Of a stretch of DNA of 64,000 nt, positions 1-10,524 are shown in pieces. Location: the NCBI GenBank assembly GCA_003956705.1, contig QZCP01000067.1, positions 179,235 through 243,234 of the forward strand, in the 5' to 3' direction. The position numbers were made by a program, and so were the translations under genes. The number at the start of each line of letters is the position of its first letter. Positions within the stretch are counted from its first letter, which is position 1. Under the pieces are notes generated by a model. It did no database searches and was not told the origin of the DNA. It saw nothing but the letters and a program-made list of their open reading frames with translations. This stretch comes from Brevipalpus yothersi (taxonomy: Eukaryota; Arthropoda; Arachnida; Trombidiformes; Tenuipalpidae).

Positions 1-621
1 GTTGGGAGCTGAAAAAAGCTTCTGTTTGACCATTTCCATGTAGATTTTGGCTGTTCATGAATTCAAATTTACATATCCCACTGACTCGCTCCTTTGGCTC
101 CTTTGGCTCCTTTTGCAGGCCAGGCAAAGAATGAGGATAGCTTGATTGCTCCACTGAGGACTCCCACCACAGGCCTGAGCATTCAGGTCCGTGCGAATTC
201 AACAGGCATTAAATGTTCACCGAATGAGAGCACAAAACGTACAGAAAAGAGCTTCATTCACTGAGATTCTTCTTGTTCATCAACTCTAAGATCGTTTCTC
301 AGCTCAAATGCACATCGTTGAACATTCATAGAGCTAAATTTTGTGAGCACGTTCGCATGTCAGAGGATTCCACTAATAGATGTTTTCCTACCAATCTATA
401 TCTTTCATATGTTTTCTAGATCTATTAGTTCTTCATTCAAAACAAATCACAATCCTTTGACTGAGAGGCTCGCTTTTCTCAATCTCAAACTTCACTCATC
501 TTCAAAGAAGTAAAAATGCTTTTCTCCAGCTCTTCACCGTAGTATCGATGCTGTGTTCAACTATTGATCGGTATCATATAAAGCTAACATAATCTTTTCA
601 TCCGATAGGATCACTCACCTC
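1..621 (+). promoter_or_regulatory. 5' flank of the FEZF-like gene, probable 5' UTR/intron
   Basis: No coding exon is visible here. A pyrimidine-rich stretch ending in CAG lies near 119, and another acceptor-like site (ending TAG at 609) lies 12 bases before the FEZF start codon. The coding exon is therefore probably preceded by at least one non-coding exon. This is inferred from splice consensus only. Confidence 0.35.
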
Positions 622-2211
622 ATGGACACCACCAAAAATATAGCTGGTGAAATCCCTGGCAAATGTCCGAGGAATTGTGACAAGAAAGAAGAGATGAAAA
701 AACCACTGAATTTCGGGATTGACAAGATCATTGACAATGATTCTCACCGTGATCAAACAGAATCACGAGACAATGTTCAACGTCTTCCCGTTTCGCTTTT
801 AGCACCTCCAAATACTCAGATTTCAAGTTTCAATGTGGATGGAAGTGATTCTGTGAGCTCTCAGTGTCTAAATGTGATTCGATCCATGGATGCTATGCTA
901 TACGAAGCAGCTTTCAGAAACTTTCTCGCTACCTCATCATCATATGATATGAGACCTCTCGGTATATGTCGCTCTGTCGGAGTGCCGAGTTTTCCTTTCT
1001 TTCGAGGTCTCGACTCTTTTAATGCAAGAGATTTCAATCCTTCAGTCAGAAATCCAAGTGAGATACTCACAACAACGGACTCTCTGAATCGTGGCTACAC
1101 AAGATCTGAAACAATTGAAAAATTTGCAAATCCTTCTTGTACTTCCGCTCATGAGAGTACCCTCAATTTTCGTGAAAAGTGCTTCATCAGTCAACTATTT
1201 AGGCCACCTTCTCTTCTCACATCTTCACCCGCTCGTCAAGAGAGCTCAGAAGGACTGGAGAGAGATCAAATGGACTGTAGCGATGTTTTGCCTTCAACTT
1301 CCGAACGACCACCAGTGGAATGCGCTTTTCGTCGATATTCAGACCATAGAGATTCAAATTCGGAATCAGGCAATCCACCGTGTTCCAGTGATGCTGATCG
1401 CAATCAAAATAATTCAAAACCAAAGCTATTCGTTTGTCCCGAGTGTGGAAAAAATTTCAACGCTCATTACAACCTCACCCGACATATGCCAGTGCATACA
1501 GGAGCTCGGCCATTCGTTTGCAAAGTATGTGGCAAAGGCTTTCGTCAGGCCAGCACTTTGTGTCGCCACAAAATAATTCACACCAAAGAAAAGCCCCACA
1601 AGTGTCATCACTGTGGAAAAGCGTTCAATCGCAGCTCCACACTTAACACTCACGTTCGCATCCACAATGGCTACAAGCCATGGATCTGTGAATTTTGTGG
1701 CAAAGGATTCCATCAAAAAGGCAACTACAAAAACCACAAGCTGACCCATAGTGGCGAGAAGGCCTATAAGTGTTCCATCTGCAGCAAAGCTTTTCATCAA
1801 GTATACAATCTCACCTTCCACATGCACACCCACAACGAGAAAAAACCCTATACATGCAAGTTCTGCAATAAGGGCTTTTGTCGCAATTTTGATCTCAAGA
1901 AACACATGAGAAAGCTACATGATTCACACTCCTCTATATCCATTCGCAAGCATGACCACAACGATACTGACTCGACTAGCTGTACGGAGGAAAAAAACTC
2001 GGACAATCAGCAATGTGAAAAGCAAGATGAAACTGTGGACTCGGACGAATGGCAAGAAGTATCAACCACCGAGGATGTGCAGTCAGAAAGATCGAGCACT
2101 TTGGGAGCCGCGAGCATGTCCCACACTGAAGGATTGATTTCGACCACCACGCTTGGACCTATGGGAATCAGAGCTGATGATATTTTCAGACCTTTCAGGC
2201 ATTTCATGTGA
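622..2211 (+). CDS. fezf: FEZF/earmuff-type C2H2 zinc-finger transcription repressor
   Basis: A 529-residue protein encoded by one exon. Six C2H2 zinc fingers run from about residue 270 to 432. They carry the Fez-family signature, for example FNAHYNLTRHMPVHTGARPF in finger 1, RQASTLCRHKIIH in finger 2 and FHQVYNLTFHMHTH in finger 5. Near the N terminus LNFGIDKIID (residues 29-38) fits an eh1-like FxIxxI Groucho-binding motif, which Fez proteins carry near that position. The family acts in the nucleus as DNA-binding repressors that pattern the anterior nervous system. The middle third is Ser/Pro-rich and probably disordered; the tail after the fingers is acidic and Ser/Thr-rich. The ATG at 622 is taken because an acceptor-like TAG lies just upstream. 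Family assignment is very secure; the exact start is less so. Confidence 0.93.
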   Translation: MDTTKNIAGEIPGKCPRNCDKKEEMKKPLNFGIDKIIDNDSHRDQTESRDNVQRLPVSLLAPPNTQISSFNVDGSDSVSSQCLNVIRSMDAMLYEAAFRNFLATSSSYDMRPLGICRSVGVPSFPFFRGLDSFNARDFNPSVRNPSEILTTTDSLNRGYTRSETIEKFANPSCTSAHESTLNFREKCFISQLFRPPSLLTSSPARQESSEGLERDQMDCSDVLPSTSERPPVECAFRRYSDHRDSNSESGNPPCSSDADRNQNNSKPKLFVCPECGKNFNAHYNLTRHMPVHTGARPFVCKVCGKGFRQASTLCRHKIIHTKEKPHKCHHCGKAFNRSSTLNTHVRIHNGYKPWICEFCGKGFHQKGNYKNHKLTHSGEKAYKCSICSKAFHQVYNLTFHMHTHNEKKPYTCKFCNKGFCRNFDLKKHMRKLHDSHSSISIRKHDHNDTDSTSCTEEKNSDNQQCEKQDETVDSDEWQEVSTTEDVQSERSSTLGAASMSHTEGLISTTTLGPMGIRADDIFRPFRHFM

Positions 2212-2522
2212 TATTGATCGTCAAAGCCAGTGTTTGCATTCCGTCTCTCTTTCACTTTCTCTCATCTGAAAAGAGGCAAAGATTCTGTTGCCTGAATTAG
2301 CATCGTCGCAGTCCTCTGCATGTTGATCATCTCTCTTTTCACTTGCTCTTGTTTTCATCTCTTCACTCTCTTTCTCCACTTCTCATCCCAGCATCCCAGC
2401 ATCCCAGCATCTGAGCTTCTACAAAACTTCTATTCGACGCAATGTCAAACATTTTCTCCGTGTGTACTCAACGATGCTTTGATACACTTCCTTTGTTTGT
2501 TCCACCAACAGTCTCCCAACTG

Positions 2523-2528
2523 AATAAA
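2523..2528 (+). terminator. AATAAA poly(A) signal, probable FEZF 3' end
   Basis: AATAAA lies 312 bases after the FEZF stop codon, on the same strand. It is the first canonical hexamer I noticed downstream. Confidence 0.4.
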
Positions 2529-3841
2529 AGCCTCTTGTACAAGAACCGATAATAGAAGCTTGATAAAAGAAGACGCAATGGAAGGGAAGAGAGAGATGAA
2601 AACGGCGAAAAGAAAGTGACAGTGAATAGAGCAAGATCAAACAAAGATCAAACAGTGAATGAAGTATCACAACCATTCAAGTGGCCTAATTCTATCGCAG
2701 CAACAAGATATGCATTCTATCGGCCCCTGAATAATCATCAAAATTTGGCAAAATACTTATGTTTTCCTTCCCATCAACCGAGTAAGAAAAATTTGTGATC
2801 GAATCCAATTAACCATCTTCGAGTTGATTCTACTGATACTTCCGGTTTGAGCGAGAACGGAAGGGTATTTTTGATGATCACTACCGAGATTATTCAATTT
2901 TAAAGTGATCAAATCCTGTTATCACATGTTCTAAAGCCATTAGAACTCCATTCATGTGGAATGATAGCACCAAATCAGATCTTGGTAGAGAAATGATGTC
3001 GATTTTATTAGAAAAAGTTACACTGATTCTGAGTAATCGGGATTATCTCAGCAATTATTTTTAGATGAGTGTAAAAATACCACTTTTAATCAATGGCTTA
3101 TTCGAGGACAATATATTGATAAACAGTCAAATTAAAATATGACAAGAAAGAATTTCATGGCTCACTAATATTGCTCAGATGTGAAAAGCGCTCAAAGCCT
3201 TTAACCTCTCGAACCTATACCATTCCAATGATGAAAAAACGGTTCTGAAAATAACCGCAATCGGAGCTTCATGGGTACGAGTTTCTAATATTTTTGAGGA
3301 ATACATTCCTCCCGATATGACTAAGTTTCGAAAGATAATATATTAGAGCTATCGGTGATGATGATTTCGAGTAAAACGAATGATATGAACTCCCTTTTCT
3401 GGATTGTCTGCTCGGAAAACGCGATATTAGGACTGATTAATCTTTAGGCATAAAAAGAGCTCTATCCCAACAACACATTTGTTGAACTTGCGAATCATCA
3501 AATGAAATGATTTATTCTCAATCATAGGTATGTTTCTATTTCTGTTCATATTGATAGTCTAGATGATTCATGTTCATTTTCATGCAGGAAATTATGAAAA
3601 AATAATTATGAGGACTGCTCACTCATACTTTCAGATGATCTCATATTTTCATTGGCAAAAGGAATCACTGTTCTTCAACTGAAAGAGAGAGAAATGATGA
3701 AACTTGATTGATTATATCTCTCTCTGATGACTGAAAAGTCCTTGGAGATATGAGCCATCGAGTTATCTACTCTCCTCGAAAGTAGCTATGGGCTCGAAAA
3801 GTGTAGGTAAAGAAACATTGGAGAGTCGAAGCTTGGATGAG

Positions 3842-3844
<3 letters not shown>

Positions 3845-3921
<77 letters not shown>

Positions 3922-4207
3922 NNNNNNNNNNNNNNNNNNNNNNNNNNNNNNNNNNNNNNNNNNNNNNNNNNNNNNNNNNNNNNNNNNNNNNNNNNNNNNN
4001 NNNNNNNNNNNNNNNNNNNNNNNNNNNNNNNNNNNNNNNNNNNNNNNNNNNNNNNNNNNNNNNNNNNNNNNNNNNNNNNNNNNNNNNNNNNNNNNNNNNN
4101 NNNNNNNNNNNNNNNNNNNNNNNNNNNNNNNNNNNNNNNNNNNNNNNNNNNNNNNNNNNNNNNNNNNNNNNNNNNNNNNNNNNNNNNNNNNNNNNNNNNN
4201 NNNNNNN

Positions 4208-4255
<48 letters not shown>
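3845..4255. repeat. (GA)n microsatellite interrupted by 286 Ns
   Basis: A pure AG dinucleotide run at 3845-3921, then 286 unknown bases (3922-4207), then GA again at 4208-4255. The gap lies wholly inside the tract, so the repeat probably defeated the assembler. True length is unknown and could be longer or shorter than shown. Confidence 0.95.
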
Positions 4256-4259
<4 letters not shown>

Positions 4260-4675
4260 TTGAGATGAATTTGTATTGATATTCAAAATGTTTGTCGGTA
4301 CAAAGTCTGTGGAGGAAAATATGAGTTCTTCATCTCTCTCTCTCTCTTCACATATGAGTATCGACAATTGGATTTTTGAGTAAGCTACTCTTGCCGAGAG
4401 ACTATCCATGTCGCTGGATGAGCAAGTGGAAGGAAACAAAGAGGAAAGAGAAGGCGTAGCTCGAGGCGATCGATTAACCAAGATTACCACCGCAAACATA
4501 TTGTAAATTTGCTTTATGAGAAGCTGCCTCTTTGCTTCATGCATGTAATACACAAGGCCAACAATTGAATATCTATCTAGTTATCTTCATCTTTCTTCGA
4601 CACGCTCCACCATGGCTTGCCAAAAGTCGTCAATCTCTAGATCCTCACTGGATTCCTTGCTGATTCTTTTGCTTA

Positions 4676-4681
<6 letters not shown>

Positions 4682-4720
<39 letters not shown>
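4682..4720. repeat. (CT)n microsatellite
   Basis: A 39-base uninterrupted TC/CT run in the FEZF-cystatin spacer. Confidence 0.9.
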
Positions 4721-4723
<3 letters not shown>

Positions 4724-5164
4724 TCCGGGCCACACAGGAGAATATAGTTCTCGCTCCCTCATCTCTCTGCCATATACACTCCTCACTACTGTCGTCACCA
4801 CAGCCTCCTCACCTTTGGCGTCCTCCTTTCACTACCTCTTGGAGAGAGAGAGATGCATTCAGTGATTCTTTCTCCATCATCCTCTTGGCTCTCATCACTC
4901 TTTTGGTAAGGCTCGCTCCTTCTTCTCCTGCCACCACCCGTAGATTCTTCCAATCGGAATTCATTTTTCGCAGATGCTGATTGTTGGCGCGATGCAAGCA
5001 GGCTTCTTTTTTATTCCCTTCTGTGCGATGATTAAAAAGCAGTCGTGCTCCTTGTCACAAACACAGCTCTCCTTTCTTTTCGATGAGAACCAAGATGCGA
5101 TTGTTTGCAAGCTCAATTTTCTTTTCTCACCCTCCTGGACCCATATCATCATCATCCACTGGCT

Positions 5165-5168
5165 CAAC

Positions 5169-5221
<53 letters not shown>

Positions 5222-5226
5222 GAGAG
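5165..5226. repeat. (GAAA)n to (GA)n compound microsatellite
   Basis: Five or so GAAA units run into GA units with one C interruption. The same compound structure recurs at 14315-14407, suggesting GA tracts mature from or into GAAA tracts here. Confidence 0.9.
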
Positions 5227-5442
5227 GAAGAGAACCTCTCTATAGCAATGAGGCAATTACATCATTTCATAATTTTCGATACCTTTCATACTCTAATTTT
5301 CGCCTAGCTTCTTTTATTTTCACTTCCATCACGGAAGGTACAGAATGATCAAGATTATTTTTTATACATTTTATAGAAAAAGTTCTCTTTCGATCGAACC
5401 ATTGATGTCAAATGTCGAGTGATATTCTATCTTGGATCAATT

Positions 5443-5943
5443 TTATCCATTCGTTAGTGTGAATATTTTAGGCTTTGGCTTGCATTGAAATTCTGTTTGG
5501 AATTGGCCATTTGAATCCTGTACCACTTGCATTTTACAGAATTGAATACGCTTAAAATAGGAAATAAGAAGAAAAATTAAATCAAATCGAATTGATTTAA
5601 TCAATAGCTGTTGAGTAAAATTCACCAATCTCACCTCAGGATCAAACTGACATCTTTTATTCTGATCACATTGTTTCGGAATGATGCTGACCTCAAATCG
5701 GTAAGCTTGAGGATTGGATGAACGCTCCTTCTTAGTCACTGTACTTTGGACACCATGATTTCCGCTGAAAGTTTCATAAAACTGAAGTCCATGGTTGAAA
5801 AACTTAGTCATTTCCTCAGAATTTTCACTAAGTTCAAGTGTTTCCCAGTTACATTGCTGTTCACCACAAAGCTCAGTCGCAACTGAGCTATAAGGATTCA
5901 CCATTATGAAAGAAACAATAAATAAGAGTACAAATTTCATCAT
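5443..5943 (-). CDS. Secreted cystatin-like protein, two exons
   Basis: Exons 5635-5943 and 5443-5550 give a 138-residue protein. The 84-nt intron (GTGAGA donor, TTTTAAG acceptor) keeps the frame and has no stop, so the unspliced read-through would also be translatable. A signal peptide (about residues 1-22, core FVLLFIVSFIMV) precedes a Cys-poor stretch. The C-terminal half, YRFEVSIIPKQC, then C-Q-F, then C-K-M-Q-V, then a last C, matches the cystatin order of core strand plus four Cys forming two disulfides. Cystatins inhibit papain-like Cys proteases. The QxVxG inhibitory loop is not recognisable (the equivalent place reads RSSNPQA), so inhibition is doubtful. The assignment rests on Cys spacing; another small secreted fold remains possible. 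Confidence 0.6.
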   Translation of the reverse strand: MMKFVLLFIVSFIMVNPYSSVATELCGEQQCNWETLELSENSEEMTKFFNHGLQFYETFSGNHGVQSTVTKKERSSNPQAYRFEVSIIPKQCDQNKRCQFDPEVRLVNFTQQLLIKSIRFDLIFLLISYFKRIQFCKMQVVQDSNGQFQTEFQCKPKPKIFTLTNG

Positions 5944-6379
5944 TGATGATGCTTATTAGGATCAAACTTGTTACAAGTCAACAATGACCAAACTGAAAAT
6001 GAAAGACCGATGAATTAATGCAAAATTTTATGATTAAATTATTCTCACGAGTTATTCAAGGCTGATTTTACCGGTTTAGCGAGTTTTTCTAGAAACAAAA
6101 TACAAGGAAAATGAAAACATTATTCCATACTGGACATCATAAGATACATCGCAAGTAATGTGGTCATACATGGTAAACTTAACGAGACGAAAAAACTTTA
6201 GGCGCATGGAAGCATTTCAATACGAATTAGATCGAAAAAATTTAATTGGTAATCAGTGTGAATAGTAGATAAAGACTGTGGGCCGGTAAGAATATAAGAT
6301 TAAAGTTCTGTCCCAACAAGCTGAGTTATAATAGAGAAAATTTCAATTATTTGCTTGATTGTTGACTAAATCGATTCGA
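5944..6379. other. Spacer between the cystatin-like gene and ECHS1 copy A
   Basis: AT-rich unique DNA. It must hold the promoter of the cystatin-like gene and the 3' end of ECHS1 copy A, both read leftward. I see no repeats or further genes. Confidence 0.4.
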
Positions 6380-7827
6380 TCAAGAGTCTCTAAAGAATGG
6401 TTTCCGTTTTTCCACGAATGCTTTCATCCCTTCCATTTTATCCTCCTATAATTGAAATATCATATATATCAAATATCATTTATAAAGACATGATCGTCTA
6501 TGATTGGGCCAAATGTCGATGATTAGAGTCTGCCTGATCACCAATCTGTGGCTCTATCATCATCAAAACGAGTGTATGCTGATTAGGACTTACTGTGGCG
6601 AAACAGGCGTAGAAAAGCATCTTCTCTTCTTCGAGACCATTTTTGAGATCCGTTTCAAGCGCTGAATTGACACAGGACAAGAGATATGATCAATTCAGAG
6701 AAAATGAGGCAATAATTTTCAACAATATCTTACAATTTTTCACGGATTGTTTGGCGATAGAGGCTATCAATTTTGAATGAGCGCAAATCTTTTCAGCGAG
6801 CTTGATTGCCTCATCAAGAAGCTGATCTGTAGGAAATACACGACTGACCAATCCTAGAGTAATGAAGATTGATATCAATCTTAAATTTTGGACGATAGTT
6901 CGAGAAGGTATTCAATTTTTCCGATAGAATAGATGGTACAAAAATCTTACCCCAGTGTTCAGCCTCTTGAGCAGAGATGGGTTTCCCTGTAAGGACTTGA
7001 AAATCACAGAAAGTGAGTCTGAAATCGAGAAAGGGGAAAAAGACTAACCCATTTCCATAGCTCTAGATTTTCCGACTAATTTTGGAAGTCTCTGAGTACC
7101 GCCAGCTCCAGGAATCACTCCAATAGCAATTTCAGGCTGACCAAACTTGGCATTCTCTCCCGCATAAATGATGTCACACATCATTGAAATTTCACATCCA
7201 CCGCCAACCTGAAGGATCAAAAAATATCAGATTGGGTAGCGACTTTTGAACAGGTAGAATGAGAACTTACGACGAACCCACTGACTGCAGCGATTAGAGG
7301 CTTTGGAAAGTCAGCAATTTCTTCCCAATCACCAACGAATCGATCTCGATAAGAGTCAGCAAATTTTTTCGTCATCATGTTCCTGATATCGGCTCCAGCT
7401 AGAGAATACCAATTGGTAAATCTGTTTAATTGACTTAATCCTTACCGGTGAACACTTTCTCGGATCCAGTAAGGATAACAGCTCCTATTTGTTTATCATC
7501 TCGAAATTCACCGAGCGCCTGAACAAGCTCTTGCATCAGAGCTAGAGAAAAGATACATAAAAAATCACTCACAATTAACATTCGAGGAGGTTGACATAGT
7601 TGACATACCTGGAGATAGAACATTCAAAGCATTTGGTCTGTGGAGTTGAATGAGGCCAATGCTACTTTTTTCACCCTTTTTGGAGACAAGAATGTTTTGG
7701 AAGGCTACCGAAAGATGGTTCAATAAGAGTTCTCGAGTAATAAGAGTTCCTTACTTGACAGAGGCCGGTATCCGAGATGACTAATTGCTCTAGGAGAAAG
7801 AAAACGTTTCAATGTAATGAGCATCAT
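6380..7827 (-). CDS. ECHS1: Mitochondrial short-chain enoyl-CoA hydratase, copy A
   Basis: Nine exons: 7755-7827, 7609-7704, 7446-7541, 7271-7398, 7049-7208, 6951-6995, 6734-6853, 6594-6661, 6380-6445. All junctions keep phase and give 283 residues (the family is about 290). It hydrates 2-enoyl-CoA to 3-hydroxyacyl-CoA in mitochondrial beta-oxidation and branched-chain amino-acid breakdown. A basic N terminus (KRFLSPRAISHLGYR) looks like a mitochondrial presequence. Crotonase hallmarks are present: AGAD oxyanion segment, GGGCE with the first catalytic Glu, and QPEIAIGVIPGAGGTQRL with the second. The 45-nt exon uses the acceptor at 6996-6997, because that restores the conserved VLTG before KPIS. 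Copy B at 44899-46308 has the same intron positions. Copy A is less canonical around the substrate pocket (ADIRNM, SGFVVGGG), so its substrate range may differ. Confidence 0.95.
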
Positions 7828-8322
7828 TGTGGTAGCGATAGTTTGGTCTCAAAGCATTAGATATGTTGATTCAAAAATGAGAGGAATTTTAAGAACGAAG
7901 TTTAAGTTTAAGTTTACAAATGCAACTCATTCTGGCTTCACGTGAGGATCGGTTTGTTTTCGTTGGAAGAGCGCATGTTGCTGTTGCCGGAACGTAGGTT
8001 TTTGAAACGAATCGACTCCACTAATCCACTGAACCTCTATCCCTACATTTCATTTGACGTATCATGTAGAGCAGGAAAAAATTGCGATCAACTTGAAAAG
8101 TTTTAACAAACTTTATCAAACAAGCGGAAGTTACGCTCATTTACTTAGAACAGAGAGAGAGGATTAGGGACAGAAGAGAAGAATAAAGTTTACTCATATG
8201 TGGAGATTCTTTTGTTTCGATGAAGATTTTTGAGTATTTTGCCTTATCTAGCTCACGAGTGAGTTTCCTGGATATTTAAGGTAAGAGATACAAAAAAATT
8301 TTGACATTCTCTTGCCTTTAAT
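7828..8322. promoter_or_regulatory. Shared divergent promoter region
   Basis: A 495-base spacer between the divergent starts of ECHS1 copy A (-) and the secreted/membrane protein gene (+). Both promoters must lie here. I see no clear TATA box. Confidence 0.4.
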
Positions 8323-8977
8323 GTGAATATGTGCTATTCAACGCAGCTATTTCTGTTAATATTACTGTTCATGTATTCCCTTGATTCATCTAGAGGGAAT
8401 CAGACAGAACATTCTCCAGAGATGAGGATCCATGATGTCAATCAAGCTAGGATAACAAACAACGATCTGCATCCTGGACAAGGAGCTATGAGCCCAGTTA
8501 ACCGACATGGGCAACAACATCTACCTCAAGTAAGTTGAAACTATCAACAGTTACTGAATTTGAAAGTTAGTGAAGCTTTTGTGGAGAGAATTTTCCATTT
8601 ATTCCTCAAAATTTTGAATTATCCATCAGGATATTTCAGCACTTCCCATGATCAGCTCGTTTGCTCAACAAAGCCCTTCCTCAGGAACAGACAAAGCCTA
8701 TGTACCGGTTGTTAACTTGGTTGATCCTCTGGTCATCATTGCTATCTTCGCCCTGCCTTTGTTAGGACTTCTTGGAATTGGTGCTTTTCTATTTCCACTA
8801 CTTCCAATTGGAATCTATTTATTGATTACTTATCTACCTTCTGGTGCCGCAGCTGGAAGAAAAAAGCGATCTACAAGCAATCAGCAGGAATTTATCGAAG
8901 ATGTTTTCAAATCAGTTACCATTGCTATACAGAGTTATCTTCCATCTTTGAAGAAAGATTATGAAACAGACACATGA
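8323..8977 (+). CDS. Unrecognised secreted/membrane protein with a furin-like site, two exons
   Basis: Exons 8323-8529 and 8630-8977 join in phase (GTAAGT donor, CATCAG acceptor), giving 184 residues. Residues 1-25 form a signal peptide (FLLILLFMYSL core). A polar 75-residue stretch with one NQT sequon follows. Then comes a long hydrophobic segment of about 38 residues (PLVIIAIFALPLL through YLLITYLPS), which could span twice as a hairpin, then GRKKRS, a furin-type tetrabasic site, and a 35-residue tail. An AATAAA lies 21 bases after the stop, supporting a real transcript. I do not recognise the family and give no function. It is divergent from ECHS1 copy A and convergent with PDHB. Confidence 0.7.
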
Positions 8978-8998
8978 ATTGGTCATAGTGTATCGGAA

Positions 8999-9004
8999 AA
9001 TAAA
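8999..9004 (+). terminator. AATAAA poly(A) signal of the secreted/membrane gene
   Basis: The canonical hexamer lies 21 bases beyond the stop at 8977, on the same strand. Confidence 0.6.
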
Positions 9005-9222
9005 TTATTTCAGAGATCATTGTGCTCAACGGCTCAAAAAACAAGTGTTGAGGGAATAGCTCTACAAACGGATGACCAGATCTGATTGAACTTTTCGGGC
9101 CTTATCAAATGAACGACACTTGAAAGATATACTCTTCTAATAAGCCACACGAAATTTCGGGAGGAGCATTGTCAGCTAATTCTCACCGTTGAAAACAAAT
9201 TTTGTATGGTCGAAAACTGTAT

Positions 9223-10524
9223 CTATTGAACATTTAAAACTTTTTTAACAGCTAAAATAACGTCATTAATTTGAGGTAGTGCACTATTCTCTAATATTTT
9301 GGCATAGGGCATGGGCACATCAACCCCTGTAACACGAACAACCGGTGCATCAAGATAGTCGAAAGCAGGACCTGTAAGAAGAAAGCAATAATCAGTGAGA
9401 AGGTTATTATTATTATTATGACTTTCTACAAGACTTACTTTCAATTATTCGAGCACAAATCTCTGCCCCAACACCACTTTGGGGCCAGCCCTGCTCGACA
9501 GTTACCATATGATTAGTTTTCATCACAGACTGTATGATTGTCTCTTCATCTAATGGCCTCAGACTACGAAGATTTATTACTTCACAATCGATTCCATTGG
9601 CAGCTAATTGATTTGCAGCTTCTAAACACAATCCCACGGCTTTCGAATGAGATACTAGAGTAATATGTTGACCAGGTTTCTCTACCTTGGCTTTTCCAAT
9701 AGGAAGAGTGAAATTCGGGGATAAGGCTTCATCAGAAGTTTCAAAAGCAACACCATAAAGTAGCTCATTTTCTAGAAAAACAACAGGATCCGGATCTCTA
9801 ATGGCAGCCTTCAATAGTCCTCGACAGTCCTCAGCCGAGTACGGAGAAATCACTTTCAATCCTGGACAATTAGAATACCAAGAGCCAAAACACTGAGAAT
9901 GTTGAGCAGCAACACCAGAAGCTGCCCCATTGGGACCTCTAAAAACAATCGGCACGCCAACCTAGGATTAGAAAAGTTTTTTTAACAAAATTTTCGGAGG
10001 ATTAGAGCTGAAAGTTGAAACTGAAGTTTTCGAAAATTGAACTGAACATTACCATTCCAGCAGACATGTAGAAGGTTTTGCCAGCCGAGTTGATGATTTG
10101 ATCAATTGCTTGCATGGCGAAATTGAATGTCATGAACTCACAAATAGGTTTCAATCCTGCCTGTGAGTAAAAGATGGTCAATTAGTCGTCCGATTCAAGT
10201 AATGAAAAAAAAACTCACCATGGCAGCTCCAACCGCTATACCAGCGAAACCCATCTCCGTTATTGGTGTATCGATAACTCTTTTGTCACCATATTTTTTC
10301 CACAAACCTCTAGTAACTTTATAAGCACCATCATACTGAGCAACCTCTTCACCAATAATAAACACTTTGTTATCAAGTTCCATTTCCTCATCCATGGCAG
10401 AATTAAGAGCATCTCTGACCGTCAATTTCGCCCTTGAACAGGCGGTTAAGCTTAACCTTCTTTCTTGCACCGAAACACACTTGCTTCTCACCAGAAGTGA
10501 ACAAACTCGCCCAATTTTCTCCAT
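9223..10524 (-). CDS. PDHB: Pyruvate dehydrogenase E1 component, beta subunit
   Basis: Four exons, 10219-10524, 10053-10160, 9439-9961 and 9223-9371, give 361 residues (human about 359). Together with E1 alpha it forms the thiamine-diphosphate E1 heterotetramer that decarboxylates pyruvate in the mitochondrial matrix. The basic, Ser-rich N terminus fits a mitochondrial presequence. Family blocks include LTVRDALNSAMDEEM, IGEEVAQYDGAYKVTRGL (the Glu contacts TPP in this family), RVIDTPITEMGFAGIAVGAA, FRGPNGAASGVAAQHSQ, and the transketolase C-terminal segment near DAPVVRVTGVDVPMPYA. Introns are short and every junction keeps phase. The stop is only 245 bases from the convergent gene on the other strand. 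Nothing looks broken. Confidence 0.96.

Larger units (their letters stand above)
2212..5442. other. Intergenic spacer with GA/CT microsatellites and an assembly gap
   Basis: No gene is supported here. It holds the FEZF 3' flank, a 9-base repeat CCCAGCATC around 2388-2412, AT-rich unique DNA at 2620-3780, the GA tract with N gap, and CT/GA tracts at 4682-4720 and 5165-5226. Open frames across 3788-4980 are created by the dinucleotide repeat and Ns. Confidence 0.6.

Noticed and set aside
1426..1905. 159-residue frame opposite the FEZF zinc fingers
   Set aside because: Antisense shadow of the regular zinc-finger coding sequence.
3788..4553. Open frames of (RE)n and (LS)n on both strands across the GA tract
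   Set aside because: They arise from the dinucleotide repeat and the Ns; there is no non-repeat coding signal. The same applies to repeat-driven frames at 12558-12846, 13007-13513, 14117-14461, 15038-15319, 62181-62614 and 63192-63612.
6951..6986. Shorter version of the sixth ECHS1 copy A exon, starting after ACAG
   Set aside because: It also splices in phase, but deletes the conserved VLTG; the upstream acceptor restores it, and copy B supports the longer exon.
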